Source: a virus. From it: a stretch of DNA of 21,322 nucleotides. Made by a program: the position numbers and the translations under genes. Location of the stretch: positions 1 through 21,322 of the IMG/VR virus record IMGVR_UViG_3300027881_000102; one strand, written 5' to 3'. Positions 14,386 to 21,322 of this stretch are shown here, in pieces (the first letter of the stretch is position 1; each line of letters starts with the position of its first letter). The notes under the pieces were generated by a model. The model had not been told where the DNA came from. It made no database searches and saw only the letters and a program-made list of their open reading frames with translations.

Positions 14386-14667
14386 TTAGAAGTCATTGCT
14401 ATCACTCAAGGAGTCGATACCTTCGAACTCCTCCTTCGGTTGTGAGATCTTCTCTTTGATCTCTTTCTTCTTCTTGATCAGTTCTTTCTTTGCTGCTCTT
14501 TCAATCTTCTTTTGAACTACAGCAACATGAGAGCGTGCTTTCAGCACGTCTCTCTGTAGTTCTGCTTTGTCTCTTTGGTTCTTTACAGCTTGGAACCTAA
14601 CAAAGAAAGCTAGCCCTGCAAGCAGGGCAGCTCCTATAGCATACAGCTTAGCCTGTAAACCAATCAT
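14386..14667 (-). CDS. Rz-like inner-membrane spanin
   Basis: The 93-residue product has one N-terminal hydrophobic segment (about residues 6-24) followed by a long Lys/Glu-rich helix (KNQRDKAELQRDVLKARSHV onward), the shape of an i-spanin: an inner-membrane anchor and a periplasmic coiled coil. It lies directly after the holin-like gene (TAATG junction) and before a lipoprotein gene, the usual order of holin, Rz, Rz1. The sequence itself is low-complexity, so the call rests on architecture and position. Confidence 0.75.
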   Translation of the reverse strand: MIGLQAKLYAIGAALLAGLAFFVRFQAVKNQRDKAELQRDVLKARSHVAVVQKKIERAAKKELIKKKKEIKEKISQPKEEFEGIDSLSDSNDF

Positions 14668-14855
14668 TACATTTCAACTCCTTGGTCTGTCAACAGTCGC
14701 AGTGCGATGTTGGCAGCACCAACAAATGTCAATAGAATGGCGAAGGCCAACGGGCTAACAAGCCCGGTGAAGTTGGCAACGAGTGGTCCAGCACCAGCTA
14801 CGAACGTAGCTATATTGAGCCACACCGTCCTACTCTTATACCATTTCTTCTTCAC
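14667..14855 (-). CDS. Holin-like protein, 62 aa
   Basis: The GTG at 14855 lies two bases after the stop of the small upstream gene, giving 62 residues that start with a basic cluster (KKKWYKSRTVW). Two hydrophobic stretches follow (about residues 11-29 and 32-52), then NIALRLLTDQ. The pattern of a K-S-x-T-x-W start, two helices and a LRLLT end resembles a common group of phage holins. It would form holes in the inner membrane and trigger lysis. A longer frame reaches 14975, but that part is the antisense-free shadow of the preceding gene and its codons do not look real. The Rz-like gene starts at its stop codon. Confidence 0.62.
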   Translation of the reverse strand: MKKKWYKSRTVWLNIATFVAGAGPLVANFTGLVSPLAFAILLTFVGAANIALRLLTDQGVEM

Positions 14856-14856
14856 G

Positions 14857-15006
14857 TTACTTCTCTTGAGTCTCTCTGCCGGGTCCACCACTGCCACCAC
14901 CACTACGTGGTACGCTGCCTTGGTTCTTACCATCGTTCTTCTTGCCACGCTTGTAGAGGGCAAAGCCCACACCAAGCACTAGTACTGCTAATCCAAATTC
15001 TAACAT
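14857..15006 (-). CDS. Small membrane protein with Gly/Ser-rich tail, 49 aa
   Basis: AAGGAG stands before an ATG at 15006. The 49-residue product has one hydrophobic segment (LEFGLAVLVLGVGFALY, residues 2-18), a basic junction (KRGKKN) and a low-complexity tail rich in Gly and Ser. It is followed within one base by the holin-like gene. One-span proteins of this size beside a holin can be pinholins, antiholins or lysis regulators; there is no way to decide from the sequence. Confidence 0.55.
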   Translation of the reverse strand: MLEFGLAVLVLGVGFALYKRGKKNDGKNQGSVPRSGGGSGGPGRETQEK

Positions 15007-15032
15007 GATCTTACTCCTTTGTTGTCTTACGG

Positions 15033-15473
15033 TTATGGTTCTACTGATGCAGTAGCTTGAAACACTGCTGTGTCAATGTCTGCCCCACCACCTGTGGGTC
15101 GTATTCTCCACGTTCCTTTCACTCTCCTATCTCCTGTGCCGGGCACTGCTGACCACCAAGCCCTAGTACCAGACATTTGGTACCAAGTATCATAGGCTAG
15201 ACTGCCTGATCCTACTGCTACACCCCCGAGATTATCCTCAAGCATGACATCGTAGTCGGTTGCAGTGAACGTACCTGTTGCCCATGTGCCGACGTTTAAC
15301 GTCGGACCATCAGTGTCCAGCTTGTCAATGGTACCGTCAGTATCCAACTCAAACCCTGACATGGAATCAGTTGGAAGGGTCTGGAAATCAAACGCAGAGA
15401 ACTGCGCACTAGAGAAACCAATGTTGTCAGCTGGTTCTCCTGCGAATAGAGTGAACAGTCCTAGCAGGCTCAT
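15033..15473 (-). CDS. Beta-rich tail-associated protein, 146 aa
   Basis: I do not recognise a named family. The 146-residue product is rich in Thr, Gly, Asp and aromatic residues and reads as beta strands throughout (for example TWYQMSGTRAWWSAV and TWRIRPTGGG), with almost no Lys or predicted helix. It starts within the stop of the tail-fibre gene (TAATG), so it is probably a fibre partner, a distal tip or a decoration protein. A signal peptide is not evident, although the first 11 residues are hydrophobic. Confidence 0.6.
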   Translation of the reverse strand: MSLLGLFTLFAGEPADNIGFSSAQFSAFDFQTLPTDSMSGFELDTDGTIDKLDTDGPTLNVGTWATGTFTATDYDVMLEDNLGGVAVGSGSLAYDTWYQMSGTRAWWSAVPGTGDRRVKGTWRIRPTGGGADIDTAVFQATASVEP

Positions 15474-16582
15474 TAAGTCACCAACGCTGAGCCAGCAATC
15501 TTCCAGCCCGTAGATGAAACCTTCTTAATGACCGCTGAAGCACCCGCTCCCAGCGTCCTACTACCTGTCGTGTTGTCTTTCGACCACGTCAGCGTATCAG
15601 TTGTGATCGCCAGTGTAACAGACACTGTGCCATCATTCTCAATACCGATCATCGTACCCAGTGGGTACGCTACCGAAGCATTTGCAGGGATAGTGATTGT
15701 CTGTGCAGCTGTGCTGCCAGTGAATCTGATCGTCTTACCCTTATCCCCATACACCATCGTGTAGTCAGCTGTGATCCCATTGATGGGAGACACAGATGGA
15801 TCTAGGTTCTGATCGTTACCGGCATCATCGGTGAAGTACGGTACATTCGGTGCGTCACTCTTGACCCAGAATTGTCCGTATCCTGCTACGTCAGCTACTG
15901 CTGCTGCTATCTCCTTGAGGAGAACAGAATCAACAACCATGCGCAGTGGTACCTGACCTGTGTCAGTACCAGCTGTGCCTAGCGTAGCGTACGTGTCACT
16001 GTGTGACAGGTAGACGTTGTCATCGTTGGCCGTGTCCCAAACTTGGAGTACCGTGCCCATCTTAACGCCAACAGCTGCTCCAATAGAGAATCGGAGATTC
16101 GTATTGACGGTGAAGTTGAACAGTGAGTTGGTCCCACCATCAAAGTTCCAGTCAGTGATACCTGCGGCTACCATATTTAGATCAGTACCGTCAAGTGTTA
16201 CGGTGACTGTGTCACCACCTCCGGGTTCTTGTACAATCAGGTTCTCAAAAGTAGCTGCACCTGTAGAATCCACTGCACCACTGAACGTGATCGTGTTGGT
16301 GAACGTGATGACTGCATCAGGGTCGAAGTCGCCACTGCCTCCCGAAGGGAAGGCTATGCCATCTACGTAGCCCTTAGTAGCAGCATGTGAGCTAGCTGTC
16401 GGGGTAGGTAGGTTAGTAATAAACTGGGAGTTCATGTCCAAAGCAGCACTCATCGTATTAGGAGTCGTGCCATCTCTGGATACAGTATTCTCCAGTGCAG
16501 CCTCGATCAGTGCGTTGTTCGCATTGTACGTTGCGACCAGCACATAGCCTGCTGAGACATCGGTGAGTGAAAGTTTAGCCAT
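15473..16582 (-). CDS. Tail fibre / receptor-binding protein
   Basis: The 369-residue product has the composition and layout of a trimeric phage fibre. A conserved-looking N-terminal attachment segment (residues about 1-75) includes NANNALIEAALENTVSRDG and ends in AATKGYVDGI, seen in many fibre proteins. A long Thr/Ser/Gly/Val-rich beta region follows, and a C-terminal domain (from about 265) contains YTMVYGDKGKTIRF and a regular SVTLAITTDTLTW strand pattern. It would contact the host receptor. TAATG links it to the coiled-coil gene upstream and the small beta-rich gene downstream. Confidence 0.8.
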   Translation of the reverse strand: MAKLSLTDVSAGYVLVATYNANNALIEAALENTVSRDGTTPNTMSAALDMNSQFITNLPTPTASSHAATKGYVDGIAFPSGGSGDFDPDAVITFTNTITFSGAVDSTGAATFENLIVQEPGGGDTVTVTLDGTDLNMVAAGITDWNFDGGTNSLFNFTVNTNLRFSIGAAVGVKMGTVLQVWDTANDDNVYLSHSDTYATLGTAGTDTGQVPLRMVVDSVLLKEIAAAVADVAGYGQFWVKSDAPNVPYFTDDAGNDQNLDPSVSPINGITADYTMVYGDKGKTIRFTGSTAAQTITIPANASVAYPLGTMIGIENDGTVSVTLAITTDTLTWSKDNTTGSRTLGAGASAVIKKVSSTGWKIAGSALVT

Positions 16583-16797
16583 TATTTTACCTTGTCGTAG
16601 ATCATATCAATTTTAGTTTCAAGGGAACTCAGTCGTTCTCCTACCGCGATGCGCTGTTCTTGCGCCCCTGCCTCGTTACTCTCCAAGTCGGTGAGCCGTT
16701 GCTTAGTACCGTTGATCGACACCTTCACACCACCCAGTATTACACCTCCTGTGAATACTGCGGTCACAATGCTCCATACTATAGGTCCTTCTATCAT
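16582..16797 (-). CDS. Membrane/coiled-coil protein, XhlA-like
   Basis: The 71-residue product has a hydrophobic N-terminal segment (about residues 6-25, VWSIVTAVFTGGVILGGV) and then a heptad-like helix (RLTDLESNEAGAQEQ to LSSLETKIDMIYDKV). This is the layout of small holin-associated proteins of the XhlA type, although membrane-anchored fibre-assembly or virion proteins can look the same. Its ATG overlaps the stop of the endolysin gene (ATGA), so the two are translated together, which favours a role in lysis. Confidence 0.55.
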   Translation of the reverse strand: MIEGPIVWSIVTAVFTGGVILGGVKVSINGTKQRLTDLESNEAGAQEQRIAVGERLSSLETKIDMIYDKVK

Positions 16798-17186
16798 GTT
16801 ATCTTCTCGAAGTGTGCCCAGTCTCGGTCATTCTCACCTCGACCAGTATAGTTTTTCCAATGACCACCCCATCGCATGGGTACACCCTGCGAAGAAGCAG
16901 CCGCTAGTACATACGTTGCCATCTCAAAGAATTCGAAGTATGTTGCATCGTATCCACCCGGATACGGGACTATATCGAACGCTATCGCTGGCAGCGAGTT
17001 GTGCTTAGAGGTAGGCCACCGTTTCTCTGACTTACCATCGTTGTATGCTTTGTTCTGATCTTCCATTCCCCTGTGTGTCCACACAATAGAGAAATCCACG
17101 TGCTTAATCGCTTCATTGAGGACTCCTTGTAGCTCCTCGTCAGCCTCATCTCGTCGCTTGCGACTAGTCTTCCCGAACGAGGCCAT
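16794..17186 (-). CDS. M15 family endolysin (L-alanyl-D-glutamate or DD-peptidase)
   Basis: The 130-residue product carries the zinc ligands of peptidase family M15: SKHNSLPAIAFD (H62, D71) and WAHFE (H125), with WGGHW just before the last motif. The compact size and lack of a signal peptide match phage endolysins that cut the peptide stems of peptidoglycan, and it would need the holin to reach the wall. It begins 22 bases before the stop of the large upstream gene. It lies 2 kb from the holin-like gene, with tail genes between them. Confidence 0.85.
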   Translation of the reverse strand: MASFGKTSRKRRDEADEELQGVLNEAIKHVDFSIVWTHRGMEDQNKAYNDGKSEKRWPTSKHNSLPAIAFDIVPYPGGYDATYFEFFEMATYVLAAASSQGVPMRWGGHWKNYTGRGENDRDWAHFEKIT

Positions 17187-18621
17187 TAGCTATTCCCAGT
17201 AGTGGTGTCATCGCAACAGCCTGTGCTGCATTTACACCAGATTGCGCTGCTCTTGGCAGCGACGGGTTGTACAGGTTCTGCATCGTCCTCTCATCAAACA
17301 GGATGAGGGACACGTTGCCTGCATCTTCAGCCGCGTTGTGGTATATGATGTGATCATACCCTACCTCGCGCAATGCGTCCCTTAGAGCGGTGTTAGCCTG
17401 CTCTTTGCCCGCTTGCTTGACTGTCTGGACTACCTCATCAGAGATGATGTCCATTCCTTCGAGGTGCTTAGCTATGTTCTCTGCTGAGAAGTTCCCTAAG
17501 TCAGGGATATGCAGCCCATTCTGCACATTCGTCACTAAGGGGTAGCCTGAGCTGTCATAGTTGCTCGACATGATACCGTTCATGCGTTGCTTGAACCTGA
17601 ATACGTCCTGTTGGTCTAGCGCCTGTCGCGCACGACCACCTACGTTACCATCGAAACTGAGGAAACCCATCATATCCTCGAACATCTCGTCGACTACGTC
17701 ATTGAACGCGCCTTGAGAGTCACGTGGTACGGGTAACTCACCCGGCCTCAGGAAGATAGCCCTCTGTCTCTCATCAACAGCCTTCTTGAAGGCACCTGCT
17801 AGGTTGAAGTCAGGTACATCAGCAAACTCTGCTTGCAGATCTTCCTCGAATCTCTTGAAGAAGCCTTGCACCTCACCCATCGTCTGTCTAGCAGTCGGTA
17901 AACCACCACCTCCGATGTCAGATGCTGCTCTTTGACTGCCTACATGCAGACCGAACTCATGTGCGTTGGCTTCGAACTGGATCGGTGTAGCTCTGGCAGT
18001 AGGATCTGTCCTAGAGTCCACATGGTAGAACACCATAGGCTCATCAGCCATCTGCTCTGTGTCACCGAACGCTTTACGTGTATAAGCACCGTCTCCGAAC
18101 CAGCTCCTTAGAGCTGAGCCGTACCTGCCTGTCTTAAACTGGCTCTCAGTCAGGCCCCACGAGCCTGACAGCCAATCAAGCTGCTTCTCTTTCACCCGGT
18201 TCTTCAAGCCACTAGACGTGTCACCCACGTTATTGCCTGCACCGTGCATAGCTGCTTCCTCAGAGAACTCAGGGTCCATGAACTGCTCCATCCTACCCTT
18301 ATACTCCTCAGGATTACGTGCTTGCTGCATGAATCGAGGCACCTTGTTCTCTGACGTGATAGCGTACTGCCTGAACTGCTCTATGTTCTCGGCTTCTTGC
18401 CGAGCAACCTCTGCCTGCACCTCCCGAGGGTTGTGCGGTATGTCAGTGGCAGCGTCCAGCTCATTCTGAGCCTTCTGGTATGTAGCCAAGTCATCAATAG
18501 GACCGAAGTCACCCGGCACTACGTGCGGGTTCAGTACTTCGTCAGCACTCCTGCCTACTGCCTTGGCAGCGGGCTTAGTCAGAGTGCTCTTGATTACGCT
18601 AAGTGCTTTTGTTCCAGCCAT
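17164..18621 (-). CDS. Probable virion protein with ADP-ribosyltransferase-like region
   Basis: The 485-residue product has a helical, Glu/Gln-rich N-terminal part (1-185), then segments that resemble the ADP-ribosyltransferase regions of phage and plasmid polyvalent proteins. MVFYHVDSR (H200) is like the first strand with its catalytic His. PIQFE and EFGLHVGSQRAASD (222-235) are like the middle part. NGLHIPDLGNFSAENIAKHL and, near the end, VGYDHIIYHN with SLILFDERT (E444) follow the usual C-terminal pattern. About 190 residues, partly helical, separate the two halves. The final 30 residues are Ala-rich and hydrophobic. Its position among large late genes suggests a virion component that could be ejected and modify host proteins, like T4 Alt. 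The fold is inferred from pattern only; the triad is not certain and a degenerate, structural version is possible. Confidence 0.6.
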   Translation of the reverse strand: MAGTKALSVIKSTLTKPAAKAVGRSADEVLNPHVVPGDFGPIDDLATYQKAQNELDAATDIPHNPREVQAEVARQEAENIEQFRQYAITSENKVPRFMQQARNPEEYKGRMEQFMDPEFSEEAAMHGAGNNVGDTSSGLKNRVKEKQLDWLSGSWGLTESQFKTGRYGSALRSWFGDGAYTRKAFGDTEQMADEPMVFYHVDSRTDPTARATPIQFEANAHEFGLHVGSQRAASDIGGGGLPTARQTMGEVQGFFKRFEEDLQAEFADVPDFNLAGAFKKAVDERQRAIFLRPGELPVPRDSQGAFNDVVDEMFEDMMGFLSFDGNVGGRARQALDQQDVFRFKQRMNGIMSSNYDSSGYPLVTNVQNGLHIPDLGNFSAENIAKHLEGMDIISDEVVQTVKQAGKEQANTALRDALREVGYDHIIYHNAAEDAGNVSLILFDERTMQNLYNPSLPRAAQSGVNAAQAVAMTPLLGIANGLVRED

Positions 18622-20666
18622 TACTGTACAAGTGCTCCGAAGTGGGAATCAAACTGCGATTGATCCCATGTACGTACATAGTTAGCCTTCTCCTCCCCGT
18701 TGAGGATAGAGAAGATGTGAGCCCTAGACTTCAGATCTGTGGTAGCTCGCTTAGACAGCGCAGCTGCCTGTGCACGAGCCTTATTGGTAGCATTCGCTAC
18801 GTCCCTGTTCCGTTGGCCTGATACTCGGGCTTGTGCCCCTCGTACAGCTGACCCACCTATCAAGGACTTGATCTTATCCTCGTCTACTCTGAAGACTATC
18901 TCGCCATCGCTGGCATTGCTGCCATCAGGCTCGACGACATCCCAAAGTACCAGCCCATGACCGATATCACCATACTTCAGTGTCTCGTAGTTGGCCCTGC
19001 GGTCAGCATCGTTGGCAAAGGCCACGTTGCTGGCCTCTGTAGCTGCGTACAGACTGGCTTGGTTCTGTGTGCTCTTGTTTGCGGTGTTAGCCATGTCCAT
19101 GATACCGGGTTGAGCCCAGTTATCGAGAACGGATTGGGCCGCATCTACCGGCACCTCACCAGACAGCCTCAGTTGCTCTGTCTGCGATCCTATGGCACCC
19201 ATTTGGGTAGCTGCGAAGTCAGGGCTGATCGCATCCTCGACCGCCATACGCAAATACTCTGGCCTGAATTTGAGTTCTAGGTCAGTTACTGCGTTTGTCT
19301 GCACTCCACGTGCGTCTACTTGGCCGTTTCCGTAGATAGACGGGTTCTGGGTACGGATCTCACGGTAGTGGTTGGCTAGCTGCTCCGGTGAAGCGTTAGC
19401 AGGGAGCTGCCCGTTCCTAGTGAAGCCCAAAGAGCGTCCCAGTACGGCTGGGAGCGACTGATTCAGGTACCCTGCGATATCATTCTTTAATATCTCGCCT
19501 TGAGCACCGAAATCATCACTAATAAGGTCGATAATAGGCGCTAAATCCTTTAAGATTCGCGCTTCTGCCGCAAACTGGGGGTTCTTTTGCTCAAAAGCGA
19601 TGGTTTGCATGGTTTCATACGCCGCATACGCTTCTATGATGGTTGGATTGTCCTGTGTCACACCCTCTATGAGGGTATTCAGGGCTCCTACCTGTTGATC
19701 CTTGAGTGCCTTGGCTCCTTGGTAGCGTGGTGAGTTGCTCTGGCTGAGAGGGATGAGGGAGAACTGCTGTTCGATAGCGAACACTGCACTCTGGAGTCCC
19801 TGTATCGTTACGTCACGGCCACCGTCATTCCATGCAGCTATACTAGCTGCTGCACCCGGTGCCGTGGGGTCTTGCAGTGCTACGGCTATGACATCTGTGC
19901 TCTCCCGAGCACTGGCTACCATCCCCTGCACTACGTTTGACTGTCCTATCACATAGCTCTGGAAGTTGGCTGCACTGTCCTCTGCATTCAAGTCTGACTG
20001 AGACTGCATTGTCTGTGAAGTCAGTTGATTGATGTTGCGTTGCTCTACGAGCCCCGTCTTGTGGGCGTACTCCAGTGCAAACTCCTTACTGCCGAACCTG
20101 TGGATGCCCGGTACCATACCGAAACCACCTGCTGAGATGGAATCGTAGGCTTGAGACTTGATCTGAGCCAGACCAGCTGCTGCTTCCTTAGAGGAGGCTG
20201 TGTTAGCCACGTCTAAGGCGTGTAGAGCTGCTACTTCAGGGTCCATAGATACGAAACGCTTGAGTTCAGAGGCTATGGCTGAGCGCATACCGGGGAACTT
20301 CTGTCCCAGCTCGTCTGCCCTCTTGCGTAGCTCCAGCTGTAGCCTCTGCTGAGTACTACCAGTAGCTTGGTCGATACCAGACTGTAAGGTCCTGATGTTG
20401 GTGAGCAGGGCATCAGCCTCTGCGTCACCTGTGGTCTCAGGCCCATCTAGTACGATCTCCTCTACTGGCTCAGTGGCCTTAGCCAGTGCCTCATCAGCTG
20501 CATCATCGAAGTCGTCAGACATACTCTTGATTGATACGTCTGTTATCACCTCGGCTACGTCATCACCAATACCCTTGAGACCGCCCAGTACGTCTACACT
20601 GCCCGGATCTCGGCTACGTTCAGTAGCCTGTGTGTCGATTACGCCTAAGTCTCGTGTTTGTGCCAT
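18621..20666 (-). CDS. Large internal virion-type protein, 681 aa
   Basis: No known motif is visible. The 681-residue product is mostly helical, rich in Ala, Gln, Asp and Ser, poor in Cys and Trp, with acidic segments near residues 45-90 and an Ala/Lys/Arg-rich helix close to the end (NATNKARAQAAALSKRAT). This composition and its size, in a row of large late genes, are typical of podovirus internal (ejection) proteins such as T7 gp15, but I cannot align it. TAATG junctions couple it to the genes on both sides. A segment of about 160 bases at 19480-19640 has clearly different codon use, although the frame is unbroken. Confidence 0.65.
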   Translation of the reverse strand: MAQTRDLGVIDTQATERSRDPGSVDVLGGLKGIGDDVAEVITDVSIKSMSDDFDDAADEALAKATEPVEEIVLDGPETTGDAEADALLTNIRTLQSGIDQATGSTQQRLQLELRKRADELGQKFPGMRSAIASELKRFVSMDPEVAALHALDVANTASSKEAAAGLAQIKSQAYDSISAGGFGMVPGIHRFGSKEFALEYAHKTGLVEQRNINQLTSQTMQSQSDLNAEDSAANFQSYVIGQSNVVQGMVASARESTDVIAVALQDPTAPGAAASIAAWNDGGRDVTIQGLQSAVFAIEQQFSLIPLSQSNSPRYQGAKALKDQQVGALNTLIEGVTQDNPTIIEAYAAYETMQTIAFEQKNPQFAAEARILKDLAPIIDLISDDFGAQGEILKNDIAGYLNQSLPAVLGRSLGFTRNGQLPANASPEQLANHYREIRTQNPSIYGNGQVDARGVQTNAVTDLELKFRPEYLRMAVEDAISPDFAATQMGAIGSQTEQLRLSGEVPVDAAQSVLDNWAQPGIMDMANTANKSTQNQASLYAATEASNVAFANDADRRANYETLKYGDIGHGLVLWDVVEPDGSNASDGEIVFRVDEDKIKSLIGGSAVRGAQARVSGQRNRDVANATNKARAQAAALSKRATTDLKSRAHIFSILNGEEKANYVRTWDQSQFDSHFGALVQ

Positions 20667-21322
20667 TACTGTTCTTCCCTAAGTTGCTCGAACGCTTGTG
20701 CATCTACATTCACACGGCTCTCGTGTGCTTCTTGGATCAGCATTCGCAGTTGTTCACGCTGCTCAGGTGGGATATCAGTGAACCTGTCCACTAGAGCGTC
20801 GATCTGAGAGCTGTCGATCTTCCTGTCCTTCAAGGTATCAATCAGCTGTTGGTAGACATTCTTGTCTATCTTGTCATTCTGCTTGAACTCCATCGAGTCC
20901 TTCAGCATCTGGAGGCGTACGCCCTCAGGCCACTCCTCCCAGAAGTTGACCATTGCACCGATGTTCCGGTGTACGTCCTCTCTGGTCATAGTACCATCAC
21001 TCAGTGCTGTTACCATGCGAGCTAGAAACTTCTTGTTCTCCTGTACAATGTTGTTATAGGAGTCTAGGTCTTCCCAGATCTTGTTCTGCAAGCGGTAGTA
21101 GCCCATCTCCTCCCTAGAGCGAGCACCAAAGAGTGCTCTGCCTAGCAGAGTGTTCATCGTAGGACGCAGCGGCAGTGGTTCACCGGAGGTGCTGTACCAC
21201 TGGTTCATCTGGTAGCCTTGGTAGCTCCTGACTGCGTCATTGTACACAGGCAGCACACCAGAAAGCATGGCATTTGCAGAGATTGCGAACTTATCGGCTG
21301 GGTCTATGTCAGGCATCCCCTG
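20666..21322 (-). CDS. C-terminal part of a large virion-type protein (partial)
   Basis: The frame is open to the window edge. An ATG lies at 21316, but no spaced ribosome site can be seen before it and the first residues look internal, so the gene probably continues beyond the window. The visible 218 residues are helical and rich in Gln, Met, Arg and Asp (for example EQREQLRMLIQEAHESRV), with no recognised motif. It is the first of three large genes in a row and may be a structural or ejected protein. Confidence 0.6.
   Translation of the reverse strand, partial: QGMPDIDPADKFAISANAMLSGVLPVYNDAVRSYQGYQMNQWYSTSGEPLPLRPTMNTLLGRALFGARSREEMGYYRLQNKIWEDLDSYNNIVQENKKFLARMVTALSDGTMTREDVHRNIGAMVNFWEEWPEGVRLQMLKDSMEFKQNDKIDKNVYQQLIDTLKDRKIDSSQIDALVDRFTDIPPEQREQLRMLIQEAHESRVNVDAQAFEQLREEQ

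Noticed and set aside
13952-14389. A + strand frame of 145 codons with GGGGA before its ATG.
   Set aside because: Most of it is antisense to a convincing Rz1-like lipoprotein, it stands alone on the + strand within the - strand late block, and its middle part looks like a shadow. It is kept only as a point to check.
14856-14975. N-terminal extension of the holin-like frame (40 residues).
   Set aside because: These bases encode the Gly/Ser-rich tail of the 49-residue gene in another frame with its own AAGGAG. The extension is a Val/Arg-rich shadow without a ribosome site.

Overview
This window looks like about 21 kb of a tailed double-stranded DNA phage (Caudoviricetes) with podovirus-like traits, probably infecting a Gram-negative, perhaps marine, bacterium. 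The evidence is very dense gene packing with ATGA and TAATG stop/start overlaps, a family A replicative DNA polymerase with separate primase and DnaB-like helicase genes, a T7 endonuclease I-like resolvase, a phage M15 endolysin, a holin-like protein and an Rz/Rz1-like spanin pair. The spanins imply a host outer membrane. The marine host is only a guess from gene style. I see no tRNA or rRNA gene, no integrase, no transposon, no CRISPR array and no phage RNA polymerase. No stretch longer than about 130 bases lacks a plausible gene.

Layout. Bases 2-13659 (+ strand) form a replication and accessory block: a CobT-like protein with a HExxH motif and a von Willebrand A domain, two small genes, toprim primase, DnaB-like helicase, DNA polymerase, an OB-like protein, a Cas4/RecB-like Fe-S nuclease, a dATP/dGTP diphosphohydrolase-like protein, endonuclease I, a DEDD exonuclease with a zinc ribbon, a HExxH protein, a metallophosphoesterase and a run of small, mostly unknown overlapping genes. 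Bases 13656-21322 (- strand, read right to left) form a late block: the end of a large virion-type protein, a 681-residue helical protein, a 485-residue protein with an ADP-ribosyltransferase-like region, the M15 endolysin, a membrane/coiled-coil protein, a tail fibre, a beta-rich small protein, two small membrane proteins (one holin-like), Rz-like and Rz1-like spanins and a small HExxH protein. The two blocks converge with overlapping stop codons at 13656-13659.

How the genes fit together: primase, helicase, polymerase and the OB-like protein would make the replisome. The three nucleases and the nucleotide hydrolase fit host DNA degradation, nucleotide recycling and genome resolution. Holin, endolysin and spanins breach the inner membrane, cell wall and outer membrane in turn. 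The proteins at 17164-21322 are likely virion components, some perhaps ejected with the DNA.

Most worth a second look: (1) the ADP-ribosyltransferase-like region in a probable virion protein; (2) a helicase whose Walker A lysine and Walker B aspartate positions read Gly and Asn; (3) the chelatase-like VWA/HExxH protein; (4) an out-of-frame extension that nests one gene tail in the next gene at 12210-12391; (5) short internal segments of different codon use inside otherwise uniform genes.
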